This document shows, piece by piece, positions 8,239 to 16,986 of a stretch of 58,101 nt of DNA; position 1 is the first letter of the stretch, and each line of letters opens with the position of its first letter. The stretch is taken from assembly GCA_000961695.1 (NCBI GenBank), contig LADW01000060.1:1-58101 (forward strand), written 5' to 3'. Source of the stretch: Hyphomonadaceae bacterium BRH_c29 (GTDB taxonomy: Bacteria; Pseudomonadota; Alphaproteobacteria; Caulobacterales; Hyphomonadaceae). Position numbers and translations under genes: made by a program. Below the pieces are notes generated by a model. It worked only from the letters and a program-made list of their open reading frames with translations. It did not search any database and had not been told where the DNA came from.

Positions 8239-9122
8239 GCGTCAACACGCCGAGAGTGTCATTCGAGTTCTTCCCGCCCAAGAGCGATGCCATGGCAAAA
8301 CGCCTGTGGGAAACTGTTGAACGGCTCGAGCCCATGGCGCCAGCCTTTGTGTCTGTGACCTATGGCGCTGGCGGTTCGACCCGTGAACGCACACACGAAA
8401 CGGTGAAGCGGATCGCGCAGGAGACGAGCCTCAAGCCAGCGGGGCACCTCACCTGCGTGTCGGCGACGAAGGAAGAAGTGCTCGCTGTCGCCGATCAGTA
8501 TTGGGATGCAGGCGTGAAGCACATCGTGGCGCTGCGCGGTGATCCGCCGGCTGGGATGGGGCAAGCATTCGAAGTCCACCCCGGCGGCTTCAGTGACTCC
8601 GTGGATCTGATCAGGGGCCTTCGGGCACACCGGCCGGAACTGGGCAAGTGTTTCGAGATTTCGGTGTCCTGCTATCCGGAACTACATCCGGAGAGCCGAG
8701 GGTGGGACTCTGAAATCGCCTTTCTGAAAGCCAAGCAGGATGCGGGCGCTGATCGGGCCATTACGCAGTTTTTCTTCGAGCCAGAGACCTATCTGAACTT
8801 CCTGGAAAATGCGCGCGCAGGCGGCGTGACGATGCCGATCGTGCCCGGTATCATGCTTCAGGCGAACTTCCGCGGGCTACAGCGGATCTCAGGACTCTGC
8901 GGCGCAACCATTCCGGACTGGCTGGCGGATCTTTATGAGGGGCTCGACGACGACGAGGAGACCCGCGAACTGGTCACCGCGAATGTCGCGGCCGATCTAT
9001 GCCGCAAGCTGGCGGATCAGGGCGTCGAGGACTTTCATTTCTACACGCTGAATCGGGCGGGACTGGCACTGTCCACCTGCCGCCTGCTCGGCCTGAAACC
9101 TCACCCAGCGAAGGCTGCCTGA
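8235..9122 (+). CDS. metF: Methylenetetrahydrofolate reductase (NAD(P)H)
   Basis: MetF reduces 5,10-methylenetetrahydrofolate to 5-methyltetrahydrofolate with FAD and NADH, supplying the methyl group used by MetH. The 295-residue TIM barrel begins with the family-typical FEFFPPKSD (about 10-18). It also has VTYGAGGST, a LRGDPP segment after strand 4 (FAD/folate site) and the ITQFFFEPETYLNFLE region; length matches E. coli MetF. It is translationally coupled to the upstream regulator by a 4-base overlap, and the VOC gene starts 4 bases after its stop. Regulation most likely comes from the operator at 7233-7254. Confidence 0.96.
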   Translation: MSVNTPRVSFEFFPPKSDAMAKRLWETVERLEPMAPAFVSVTYGAGGSTRERTHETVKRIAQETSLKPAGHLTCVSATKEEVLAVADQYWDAGVKHIVALRGDPPAGMGQAFEVHPGGFSDSVDLIRGLRAHRPELGKCFEISVSCYPELHPESRGWDSEIAFLKAKQDAGADRAITQFFFEPETYLNFLENARAGGVTMPIVPGIMLQANFRGLQRISGLCGATIPDWLADLYEGLDDDEETRELVTANVAADLCRKLADQGVEDFHFYTLNRAGLALSTCRLLGLKPHPAKAA

Positions 9123-9126
9123 AGTC

Positions 9127-9555
9127 ATGACATCCCATCCCATCCACATCACACTGGTCACGCTTGGCGTGTCTGATGTGCAGGCATCGGCGGTCTTCTA
9201 TGAAAAGCTCGGCCTGAAGCGCGCGCCAGCCTCGCAAGAAGCCGTGGTCTTCTTCGATATGGGGGGTGTTGCCCTCGGTCTATTCGGGCGCGAACCGCTG
9301 GCGAAGGATGCTGGCGTTCCGCCGCAAGGCGACGGCTTCCGGGCGGTCACCTTGGCATGGAACCAGTCGGACGAAGACTCTGTCGACAATGCAATCCTGC
9401 GAGCGGTTGAGGCCGGTGGTCGGTTGGTGAAGGCAGCGGAGAAAGTCTTCTGGGGCGGTTATTCCGGATATTTTTCTGATCCCGACGGACACCTTTGGGA
9501 AGTCGCCCACAACCCACACGCGGCCTTGCGTGAAGATGGAAGCATGGAGCTCTAG
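9127..9555 (+). CDS. VOC-superfamily (glyoxalase-like) protein
   Basis: A 142-residue single-chain vicinal-oxygen-chelate fold. It shows the two beta-alpha-beta-beta-beta units: IHITLVTLGVSDVQASAVFYEKLGL at the N-terminus (His7 a possible metal ligand) and YFSDPDGHLWEVAHNP near residues 116-131 (Glu a likely ligand). No signal peptide. Substrate cannot be told from sequence; the family includes glyoxalases, dioxygenases and antibiotic-binding proteins. It sits inside the methionine operon, 4 bases after metF, and its stop codon abuts the next start, so it may handle a by-product of that pathway, though this is only suggested by position. Confidence 0.85.
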   Translation: MTSHPIHITLVTLGVSDVQASAVFYEKLGLKRAPASQEAVVFFDMGGVALGLFGREPLAKDAGVPPQGDGFRAVTLAWNQSDEDSVDNAILRAVEAGGRLVKAAEKVFWGGYSGYFSDPDGHLWEVAHNPHAALREDGSMEL

Positions 9556-10629
9556 ATGAACCGGCAAGAACGAATTGCCGCCCTGAAGGCGGCCGCGAAA
9601 GAGCGCATTCTCATTCTCGATGGTTCATGGGGCGTGATGATCCAGCGCCGGGGCCTCAATGAGGCTGACTATCGCGGAGACCGATTCACAGAGGCGAAGT
9701 ATCCGGGCCAGATGAAGGGGAACAATGACATCCTCTGCATTACGCGGCCAGACATCGTCACCGACCTGCACAATTCCTATTTTGCGGCGGGTGCGGACAT
9801 CTCAGAAACGAACACGTTCAGCGCCACCGTGATCGCGCAGGATGACTACAAGCTGGACACGCAGTCCGTGCGCGACATCAACCTGGAAGGCGCGAAGCTG
9901 GGCCGGGCGGCGGCGGACGCATGGACGGCGAAAGAGCCGCATAAGCCCCGCTTCCTGGCTGGCTCCATCGGGCCGCTGAACAAGATGCTGTCCATGTCGT
10001 CCGACGTGAATGATCCGGGCGCGCGCTCTGTCACTTTTGATGATGTGTACGTAGCCTACCGACAGCAAATTCAGGCGCTCAATGAAGGCGGTGTGGACCT
10101 CTATCTGATCGAAACGATCACAGACACGCTGAACTGCAAGGCCTGCATCAAGGCGATCATGGACCTTGAAGCCGAAGGCATGGACAAACTGCCGATCTGG
10201 ATTTCCGGCACGATCACCGACCGCTCCGGTCGCACGCTGTCCGGCCAGACGGTCGAAGCGTTCTGGAATTCGGTGCGCCATGCGAAACCTTTTGCTATTG
10301 GGTTCAATTGCGCCCTCGGGGCAGACCTGATGCGCCCGCACATCGCGTCCCTGTCGCGCGTGGCGGATACGCTGGTCGCAGCCTATCCGAATGCAGGCTT
10401 GCCGAACGAGATGGGCCAGTATGACGAGCAGCCGGGACAGACCTCCGGCGCTGTCGGCGGCTGGGCAAAGGACGGTATCGTAAACATCCTCGGTGGCTGC
10501 TGCGGCACCACGCCGGAGCATATCGCTGCCATCGCGAAAGCTGTGGAAGGCGTGAAACCGCGTGACCCGGCGCCGACGAAACACTCGATGCGTCTCGCCG
10601 GGCTTGAACCCTTCGAGGTGACCTCGTGA
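9556..10629 (+). CDS. metH: Methionine synthase, homocysteine-binding subunit (split MetH, N-terminal part)
   Basis: This 357-residue barrel corresponds to the first module of cobalamin-dependent methionine synthase, which binds and activates homocysteine through zinc. The expected zinc cysteines are present: Cys252 in GFNCALG and the Cys315-Cys316 pair in GGCCGTTPEH. N-terminal RILILDGSWGVMIQ and ISETNTFSAT are typical. Together with the 876-residue product of 11051-13681 the length is 1233, close to single-chain MetH (1227 in E. coli), so the enzyme is complete but split at the module boundary. Its stop overlaps the GTG start of the next gene. Confidence 0.95.
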   Translation: MNRQERIAALKAAAKERILILDGSWGVMIQRRGLNEADYRGDRFTEAKYPGQMKGNNDILCITRPDIVTDLHNSYFAAGADISETNTFSATVIAQDDYKLDTQSVRDINLEGAKLGRAAADAWTAKEPHKPRFLAGSIGPLNKMLSMSSDVNDPGARSVTFDDVYVAYRQQIQALNEGGVDLYLIETITDTLNCKACIKAIMDLEAEGMDKLPIWISGTITDRSGRTLSGQTVEAFWNSVRHAKPFAIGFNCALGADLMRPHIASLSRVADTLVAAYPNAGLPNEMGQYDEQPGQTSGAVGGWAKDGIVNILGGCCGTTPEHIAAIAKAVEGVKPRDPAPTKHSMRLAGLEPFEVTS

Positions 10630-11054
10630 GTGATCGGCAAGCCAAGGCAGGTGATCTCTTTGTCTTCTACGGCCTCTTGAAACTCGGCGCCGCCGGACAG
10701 CCGGCGGACTTGCCGCTGTCGACGGCTGGCGCGTTCGGGGCGCCTTGTCGCTTCCGTGGTCGAATGGTCGACCTTGGCGGCTTCCCTGGCATCGTGGAAG
10801 GCGACGAGCTCTGCCAGGGCATTCGGTGGCAGCTGACAGACGTCTCCATCGTCGGCCCAATGGATGAATTTGAAGACGTGACCGACGACCCGGCCACGAG
10901 CCTTTATCTCCGCAAACGCATTCCGCTCTGCGACGACGCAGGAAACGAGACGGGTGAGACCGCCTGGATCTACTGGTACAATCAATCCGTCGATGACTTT
11001 CCGCCCGTCGCAAATGGTGACTGGCCTCTCGACGCGGGAATTACAAGAAAATGA
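10626..11054 (+). CDS. Gamma-glutamylcyclotransferase / AIG2-like protein
   Basis: A 142-residue protein with the GGCT-like fold: N-terminal FVFYGLLK (YGxL substrate loop, Tyr15-Gly16) and MDEFED (79-84), where Glu83 aligns with the catalytic Glu of the usual LDxxEG motif. Members cyclise gamma-glutamyl groups to 5-oxoproline or act on gamma-glutamylamines. The GTG start overlaps the metH-1 stop by 4 bases, and its own stop overlaps the metH-2 start by 4 bases, so all three are probably translated as a coupled unit. A link to homocysteine, glutathione or polyglutamyl-folate handling is tempting but unproven. Confidence 0.8.
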   Translation: MSDRQAKAGDLFVFYGLLKLGAAGQPADLPLSTAGAFGAPCRFRGRMVDLGGFPGIVEGDELCQGIRWQLTDVSIVGPMDEFEDVTDDPATSLYLRKRIPLCDDAGNETGETAWIYWYNQSVDDFPPVANGDWPLDAGITRK

Positions 11055-13681
11055 CAAATTCAGCTTCCCAATCCTTCGTAAACGTTGGTGAACGGACCAA
11101 TGTTACCGGTTCCGCTGTCTTCCGCCGCATGATCACCGATGGCCGCTATGCCGACGCGGTCGAGGTCGCGCGCCAACAAGTCGAGAACGGCGCGCAGGTG
11201 ATCGACGTCAACATGGACGAGGGCATGCTGGACGGCGCCGAAGCCATGCGCACCTTCCTCAACCTGATCGCTGCTGAGCCAGACATCGCCCGCGTTCCGG
11301 TGATGATCGACAGTTCCAAATGGGAGGTTATCGAAGCCGGCTTGAAATGCGTGCAGGGCAAGTCCATCGTCAACTCGATCTCCATGAAGGAAGGCGAAGA
11401 CAAGTTCCGCGAGCAGGCCGCAGCGTGCCTGTCATACGGCGCCGCTGTCGTTGTTATGGCGTTTGACGAAGTCGGGCAGGCGGACACGAAAGCCCGCAAG
11501 GTCGAGATCTGCCAGCGTGCTTTCCGCATCCTGACCGAAGAGGTTGGCTTCCCACCGGAAGACATCATCTTCGACCCGAACATTTTTGCGGTCGCGACGG
11601 GCATCGACGAGCACAACAATTATGCCGTCGACTTTATCGAGGCGACACGAGAAATTCGCAAGACATGCCCTGGTTGCCATATCTCCGGCGGCCTTTCGAA
11701 CGTCTCGTTCAGCTTCCGGGGCAACGAGCCTGTGCGCCGCGCGATGCATTCAGTGTTCCTCTATTATGCCATCCCCGCAGGCATGGACATGGGCATCGTT
11801 AATGCCGGTCAGCTGGATATCTATGACGATATCGAAGCGGGCCTGCGTGAGCGCGTCGAAGACGTGATCCTCAATCGCCGCCCCGATGCGACCGAGCGTC
11901 TGGTCGATATTGCCGAAGGTCTCAAAGGCCAAAAGGGCAAGACGGCAGTCAAGGACCTTTCCTGGCGCGAAGCTCCGGTCGCCAAACGCCTGGAATACGC
12001 ATTGGTCCATGGCATTACGGAATTCATCGATCAGGATACGGAAGAGGCGCGCCTTTCGGTCGAACGCCCGCTGCACGTGATCGAAGGTCCGCTCATGGCT
12101 GGCATGAACGTCGTTGGCGACTTGTTCGGCTCTGGCAAGATGTTCCTTCCGCAGGTGGTGAAATCTGCCCGTGTGATGAAGCAGGCTGTCGCCTGGCTTG
12201 AGCCCTATATGGAAGAAGAGAAGCAGCGTCTCGGCACGGTGGATGTCTCCAACGGAAAAGTGTTGATGGCGACTGTGAAGGGCGACGTGCATGATATTGG
12301 CAAGAATATTGTCGGCGTCGTTCTGGCCTGTAACGGCTATGACATCATCGATCTTGGCGTCATGGTGCCGGCGGAGACGATCCTCGACACGGCCATCCGC
12401 GAGAACGTGGATGTCATCGGCCTGTCGGGCCTGATCACGCCTAGCCTGGACGAGATGGTCTATGTCGCGTCCGAGATGCAGCGGCGTGGCATGGTCCAGC
12501 CGCTGCTGATCGGCGGCGCGACGACCAGCCCGGCCCACACGGCGGTGAAGATTGATCCGGTTATCAATTGTGCACCGGTGATCCACGTCACCGATGCCAG
12601 CCGCGCGGTCGGTGTGGTCAGCGCGCTGCTCAGCGAGAATGACAAGCCGGCATTGGTTGAACAGACGCGGGCCCGTTACGAGCGCATGCGCGAATCCCGC
12701 CAGAGTGGTCCGCCGAAACCGCGCCTGCCGATAGATTTGGCGCGTGAGCATGCGATGAAGCCGGATTGGAAGGCTTACGAGCGCCCGGCGCCGAGCTTCA
12801 CTGGTGCACGTACATTTGACGACATCGACCTTGCCACACTGGCGCGTTACATCGACTGGACACCTTACTTCTCCGCCTGGGACCTGGCAGGGAAATATCC
12901 AGCGATCCTGGACGATGCGATCATTGGTGAGGCGGCGACATCCTTGTGGCACGATACCCAGGCCATGATGCAGCAGCTTGTTGGCGAAGCCTGGCTGAAG
13001 CCGAGGGCCGTTCTTGGCTTCTGGAAAGCCAATCGCGATGGCGATGATATCAAGCTTGAAACAGGTGATGTCTTCCATACGCTCCGTCAGCAGATGGAAA
13101 AGGACAATACGCGACCCAACTATGCGCTGTCCGATTTTGTCGCGCCGGAAGGGGATGACTGGATCGGCGGCTTCTGTGTCACAGCAGGGCCGGAAGTCGA
13201 CGCGATCGCGGCTGGCTTCGCGAAAAAGGGCGACGACTATTCCTCTATCATGGTCAAGGCGCTGGCAGACAGGTTCGCCGAGGCGATGGCCGAATACATG
13301 CACGAGCGTGTGCGCAAGGAGCTCTGGGCCTATGCGCCGGATGAGACCTTCACGCCGCAAGAGCTGATCGGCGAGAAATACCGCGGTGTCCGGCCCGCGC
13401 CGGGCTATCCGAGCCAGCCGGACCATACCGAAAAGGAAACCCTGTTCCGCTTGCTGGACCCGGAGAACGCAATCGGCGTTTCCCTCACCTCCAGTTTCGC
13501 CATGTCCCCGGCGTCCAGCGTGTCGGGCCTCTATTTTGCGCATCCAGAGGCGGCTTATTTCGCTGTTGGCCGGATCGAAAAAGATCAGGTCGCCGACTAT
13601 GCCCAGCGCAAGGGCTGGGACATGAGAACGGCGGAGCGTTGGCTCGCCCCGATCCTGAACTACGACCCGTTTGCGCTTTAA
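11051..13681 (+). CDS. metH: Methionine synthase, folate/cobalamin/activation subunit (split MetH, C-terminal part)
   Basis: This 876-residue protein carries the remaining modules of MetH. First is the pterin-binding barrel ([13 protein letters not shown] at about 9-21, [10 protein letters not shown]). Next come the helical cap and Rossmann domain that hold methylcobalamin, with [14 protein letters not shown] where His414 is the lower cobalt ligand. Last is the C-terminal activation domain, with [15 protein letters not shown] near 770-785 contacting S-adenosylmethionine. It transfers methyl from 5-methyl-THF to homocysteine bound by the product of 9556-10629. Reactivation needs a flavodoxin-type reductant not seen here. 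The stop overlaps the convergent DUF5694 gene by 4 bases and no terminator is visible between them. Confidence 0.95.
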   Translation: MTNSASQSFVNVGERTNVTGSAVFRRMITDGRYADAVEVARQQVENGAQVIDVNMDEGMLDGAEAMRTFLNLIAAEPDIARVPVMIDSSKWEVIEAGLKCVQGKSIVNSISMKEGEDKFREQAAACLSYGAAVVVMAFDEVGQADTKARKVEICQRAFRILTEEVGFPPEDIIFDPNIFAVATGIDEHNNYAVDFIEATREIRKTCPGCHISGGLSNVSFSFRGNEPVRRAMHSVFLYYAIPAGMDMGIVNAGQLDIYDDIEAGLRERVEDVILNRRPDATERLVDIAEGLKGQKGKTAVKDLSWREAPVAKRLEYALVHGITEFIDQDTEEARLSVERPLHVIEGPLMAGMNVVGDLFGSGKMFLPQVVKSARVMKQAVAWLEPYMEEEKQRLGTVDVSNGKVLMATVKGDVHDIGKNIVGVVLACNGYDIIDLGVMVPAETILDTAIRENVDVIGLSGLITPSLDEMVYVASEMQRRGMVQPLLIGGATTSPAHTAVKIDPVINCAPVIHVTDASRAVGVVSALLSENDKPALVEQTRARYERMRESRQSGPPKPRLPIDLAREHAMKPDWKAYERPAPSFTGARTFDDIDLATLARYIDWTPYFSAWDLAGKYPAILDDAIIGEAATSLWHDTQAMMQQLVGEAWLKPRAVLGFWKANRDGDDIKLETGDVFHTLRQQMEKDNTRPNYALSDFVAPEGDDWIGGFCVTAGPEVDAIAAGFAKKGDDYSSIMVKALADRFAEAMAEYMHERVRKELWAYAPDETFTPQELIGEKYRGVRPAPGYPSQPDHTEKETLFRLLDPENAIGVSLTSSFAMSPASSVSGLYFAHPEAAYFAVGRIEKDQVADYAQRKGWDMRTAERWLAPILNYDPFAL

Positions 13682-14511
13682 TCCGTCAGGTAAGGCAACG
13701 CCTCTTCCAGTTCGAAGCCGGGTGTCTCTTCAATGAAGTGACGCAGCCAATAGGCATGCCCAGCGCCATACAGGACGACAATGCGGTCCCCGGGTTTGGC
13801 GACTCTGACAAGGTTTGAAAAGATCAGGGCGTTACGGGCGTACCAGCCATAGTTCAGCGCCGCGCCAGCAGGGTCTTCGCTGTCTGAGACGGGGAACAGG
13901 CCGTAGTAAAAGGCATTGTGTTCCGTGCGGATGGTCTCCGGGTCATTGTGCCGTGCCAGTAGCTGGGAAATGGTTTCGGTTGCCTGCGCGGCCTCGAATT
14001 CCGTCGCGCTCCGCTGGGTTTCCGAAATGAGGGAGTCGATCAGGTCCATCTGGTCTGTCCGTTCGGCAACGGCCTGGACGCGGTCGAATGGGAAGAAGGC
14101 CACGTCGCCTTCAAATTCATCGATCGCGTAGACCCGGTCGATGCCGGTCTGGTTCGCAAGCCGGTAAGCGATCTGGATGACTTCGTTCGGTGTTGTGCCA
14201 AGGTCTGCGGGCTTGAAAGCCTTGAAGCCTTCGGAGAGCAGGTTTTCATCGCGCCAGGTAGATTCCACTGCCACCGCGGTCGGCTGGAATGTCGCCAGTT
14301 GATCGGCCAAAGCCGCGAGTTCGGTTTGCCGTTCCGGTGCAAGCACATCATCGGCCTTCATATTGACGACATCGAGCCCCGGATTGCCGAAATGGTAGGC
14401 GCCGAGCACCATGACTCTGATGGTATCACTCTGAGGCTCAGGATCTGGCGCAACGGAAGCGCACGCGGAAAGGATGGCGGCGGAGAGAAGGACAAAAATA
14501 TATCGAAACAT
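13678..14511 (-). CDS. DUF5694-family putative lipoprotein
   Basis: A 277-residue protein whose signal ends in lipobox LSAC (Cys15). The body begins [15 protein letters not shown], the signature I associate with DUF5694, a family distantly like TraB/PrgY. The C-terminal [17 protein letters not shown] resembles the GxGH motif of that group and could hold a metal. Biochemical role unknown. ATG 14511 is chosen because GGGAG precedes it and the signal peptide follows directly; a longer frame to 14700 would add 63 unrelated residues. Convergent with metH, overlapping its stop. Confidence 0.78.
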   Translation of the reverse strand: MFRYIFVLLSAAILSACASVAPDPEPQSDTIRVMVLGAYHFGNPGLDVVNMKADDVLAPERQTELAALADQLATFQPTAVAVESTWRDENLLSEGFKAFKPADLGTTPNEVIQIAYRLANQTGIDRVYAIDEFEGDVAFFPFDRVQAVAERTDQMDLIDSLISETQRSATEFEAAQATETISQLLARHNDPETIRTEHNAFYYGLFPVSDSEDPAGAALNYGWYARNALIFSNLVRVAKPGDRIVVLYGAGHAYWLRHFIEETPGFELEEALPYLTD

Positions 14512-14575
14512 GCGAATCTCCCAAATAGATCTAGATGCACAAGATTGGGCCTTTGGATGCAAGGGCGGGAAAATA

Positions 14576-14595
14576 TTTCCGTTTAATTGCGGAAA
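14576..14595. promoter_or_regulatory. Inverted repeat between DUF5694 gene and pyk
   Basis: TTTCCG (14576-14581) and CGGAAA (14590-14595) flank an 8-base AT-rich spacer in the 187-base divergent region. It could be an operator for either gene, but no promoter elements were identified with confidence. Confidence 0.35.
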
Positions 14596-14698
14596 ATTAC
14601 ATCCGCAGAACTTAGCGATCCGGACCAGCGCGACTGGCGAGCCGTGGCCGAGTCGCATACACTTAAGCAAGGTCCAGAAGGGCGGGGCGGAGACGAGC

Positions 14699-16123
14699 AT
14701 GACGGAAAACAGGCTTCACGGCGAAAACGCGAAGATCGTTGCAACGCTTGGTCCGGGCAGCCGATCGCCGCGCGAGGTGCGTGCCCTGGCCGATGCGGGG
14801 GTGGACGTGTTTCGCCTGAACTTCAGTCATGGCGAGCATTCTGCACATCTCGAGGCTCTCAATGCGGTGCGTGCAGCAGAAGCGGCTTCCGGTCGCCCGC
14901 TCGCCATACTTGCGGACTTGCAGGGCCCTAAGGTGCGGGTCGGCAAGTTTCCGGATGGCGGTATCCGGCTCGAATTCCGGAAGGAATACTTCCTCATCGC
15001 GGCGGAAGAGACCGACAGTGACGACACGATCCCAGTCCCGCACAGGGAGATCGTCGATATCCTTGAGGAAGGTGACACGATCCTCGTTGATGACGGAAAG
15101 CTGATCCTGACGGTGACAAAGGCGGGCAAGAAGCCGGTTGTCCGGGCGGAGGTCCCTGGAAAACTTTCGGACAAGAAAGGCTTTACCGTTCGTGGCAAAG
15201 CGCTTCCCGTCCGTGCCCTGACGGAGAAGGATCGCGCAGACCTCCACTTTGCGCTGGAGATCGGCGTCGATATCGTCGCGCTGTCTTTCGTGCAGAGCGT
15301 TTCCGACGTTGAGGAAGTGAAGGCGATTATCGCCGGCCGCGCGCCGTTGGTCTCGAAGCTTGAAAAGCCTGCGGCCATCGCAAATCTCGACGCCATTGTC
15401 GAAGCGTCCGATGCGGTCATGGTCGCGCGGGGCGATCTCGGGGTGGAGTTCGCGCCAGAAGATGTACCTGTCATCCAGCGCCGCATCGTACGGTCAGCCC
15501 GTTCCAGAGGCCGCCCGGTGATCGTTGCGACCCAGATGCTGGAATCCATGATCGAGAACTCTGCGCCGACACGGGCGGAAGCCTCGGATGTCGCGACCGC
15601 GATTTATCAGGGCGCTGATGCCGTGATGCTGTCGGCTGAAACGGCTGTCGGACGGCATCCGGCGACAGCGGTGGCGATCATGTCACGCATCATCCGCGCG
15701 ACAGAGAAGGCGGAAGATTACCGCCAGTCGATTGCGCAGTTCGCTGGCGAGGCGGCAGCGCCGTCGGCTGTGGACGTTGTGGCCGTCACAGCGCAGGCGA
15801 TGGCGGCGGCGGAAGGTGCTGCGGCGCTTGCGCTGCGCACAGGCGCTTTCGATCGGTTGGCCCGGTTCTCCCGTGTGCGCGGACCCGCTCCGATCCTTTA
15901 CGGTTCCCTCGACGACCAGCGCTTGCGTCAGGCCTGTCTACTCTGGGGGGTGCATCCCAAGCGGCTCAATGCCGGAGCAATTTACTGGTATCGTGACCTG
16001 ATGGAGGCAGCTGGTCTAAGGGGCCGTGTGGCCTATGCGCGCTGGGCCGGGGAAGAGTCACGCTTTGCCTGGGAAGTCGGTGTCGGCAAAGGCGAGGACG
16101 GGAAACCCATCACTGGCGTATGA
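14699..16123 (+). CDS. pyk: Pyruvate kinase
   Basis: Pyruvate kinase converts phosphoenolpyruvate and ADP to pyruvate and ATP, the last step of glycolysis or the Entner-Doudoroff route. The 474-residue sequence shows KIVATLGPGS at the N-terminus, RLNFSHGEH, ILADLQGPKVRVG, the catalytic region SKLEKPAAIANLD, the signature MVARGDLGVE, and VIVATQMLESM; a B-domain insertion lies at about 85-180. The C-terminal allosteric domain is recognisable but divergent. ATG 14699 follows a GGAG-containing site and starts just before the conserved barrel. The 3' end overlaps the convergent aspartic protease gene by 14 bases. Confidence 0.96.
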   Translation: MTENRLHGENAKIVATLGPGSRSPREVRALADAGVDVFRLNFSHGEHSAHLEALNAVRAAEAASGRPLAILADLQGPKVRVGKFPDGGIRLEFRKEYFLIAAEETDSDDTIPVPHREIVDILEEGDTILVDDGKLILTVTKAGKKPVVRAEVPGKLSDKKGFTVRGKALPVRALTEKDRADLHFALEIGVDIVALSFVQSVSDVEEVKAIIAGRAPLVSKLEKPAAIANLDAIVEASDAVMVARGDLGVEFAPEDVPVIQRRIVRSARSRGRPVIVATQMLESMIENSAPTRAEASDVATAIYQGADAVMLSAETAVGRHPATAVAIMSRIIRATEKAEDYRQSIAQFAGEAAAPSAVDVVAVTAQAMAAAEGAAALALRTGAFDRLARFSRVRGPAPILYGSLDDQRLRQACLLWGVHPKRLNAGAIYWYRDLMEAAGLRGRVAYARWAGEESRFAWEVGVGKGEDGKPITGV

Positions 16124-16649
16124 TCAGCGTGTCGCCTTTGAACTCATAGGAATAGAGTTCGCCGAGGAAGCTCATACCGAGCAGAGACTGCTCGAGGCCT
16201 TCTTTCAAAACCATGGCACTGACGTTTTCCATTTCGACCCGGCCGATGCGGACGTCTTCAAGAATGACATAGGCGCCCTGGGTCACGCCGCCGGCGGTGC
16301 GAATCTCATTGTCGAATTCCAGTTCGGATGGCTTGAGGCCGATGCGCTGTGCATCGCGCAGGGTCAGCGCCACAATGCTCGCGCCAGTGTCCACCATGAA
16401 ACGGATATCCGTTCCCTGCACATCGGCGCTTGTCCAATAGTGGCCATCGGCCTCGCGACTGATAACGGCGGCATTGTTGAAATTGGCGCGGGGTCTGGTG
16501 TCGGTTTCGGGCAGACCTGCTTTGGTCAGAGAGGCCGCTGCCGGCGTGCTGCCGTCGAAGCCGGTGGCTCGGGGGACAATGAAAAATACGACAGCTGCGG
16601 CGATCAGGAGCGCCGCGGCAAGCATGGGAAGGATATGTCTGGCGTACAT
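16110..16649 (-). CDS. Membrane-anchored retropepsin-like aspartic protease (TIGR02281-type)
   Basis: A 179-residue protein with one N-terminal membrane segment (about 7-27) and a periplasmic retroviral-type aspartic protease domain. The active-site motif is FMVDTGASIVAL with Asp at about residue 86; AQRIGL follows, and LGMSFLGEL is the typical C-terminal hydrophobic loop. Such proteins work as homodimers because each chain gives one Asp. This gene lies just after the DUF1289 gene (4-base gap), an association I recall next to cobT in other alphaproteobacteria. Substrate is unknown. Confidence 0.85.
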   Translation of the reverse strand: MYARHILPMLAAALLIAAAVVFFIVPRATGFDGSTPAAASLTKAGLPETDTRPRANFNNAAVISREADGHYWTSADVQGTDIRFMVDTGASIVALTLRDAQRIGLKPSELEFDNEIRTAGGVTQGAYVILEDVRIGRVEMENVSAMVLKEGLEQSLLGMSFLGELYSYEFKGDTLIIRQ

Positions 16650-16653
16650 GGCG

Positions 16654-16848
16654 TCAGCGTTTTCCCAGAGCCTCCAGCCGGGTGATGCGCTCTGGCAGCT
16701 CCGCAAGGACGCTGTCCCGACCAGCCTCCCCCAAGGCGACCCATTGGCCAATTTCTTTCAATGTGCGTGCGCAGCCTAGGCACCAGCCTGTCGACGCGTC
16801 AACTGCACATACCTTGATACAAGGGGTCTTTATCGGCTCGCGTGTCAT
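16654..16848 (-). CDS. DUF1289 small Cys-rich protein
   Basis: A 64-residue protein of the DUF1289 (Fe-S-like) family. Four cysteines are arranged PC-x3-C-x8-C-x2-C (Cys10, 14, 23, 26), followed by the conserved RTLKEIGQW segment, which suggests a metal or Fe-S site. No signal peptide. ATG 16848 gives the expected family length; the frame continues upstream without similarity. It is divergent from cobT and immediately upstream of the aspartic protease, so the two are probably co-transcribed. Function unknown. Confidence 0.85.
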   Translation of the reverse strand: MTREPIKTPCIKVCAVDASTGWCLGCARTLKEIGQWVALGEAGRDSVLAELPERITRLEALGKR

Positions 16849-16986
16849 CAATATACCCTGTATCCAATGCGGGTTGCGGGGCGGAGTGTATAAGCGGCAA
16901 GGTAACAAATCCTTGTCGTGCGGCCACCCTGTAACCTGTTATCATAGTGCTTGAAACGCACCGGCGGAACGCAGGAGAATAAAGTC

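Noticed and set aside
9802..11013. A 403-residue minus-strand frame across the first metH part and the GGCT-like gene
   Set aside because: Low-complexity Arg-rich translation opposite conserved genes; a codon-bias shadow.
11750..13543. A 597-residue minus-strand frame inside the second metH gene
   Set aside because: His/Arg/Asp-rich mirror of a clearly conserved methionine synthase; no start signal and no recognisable domain.
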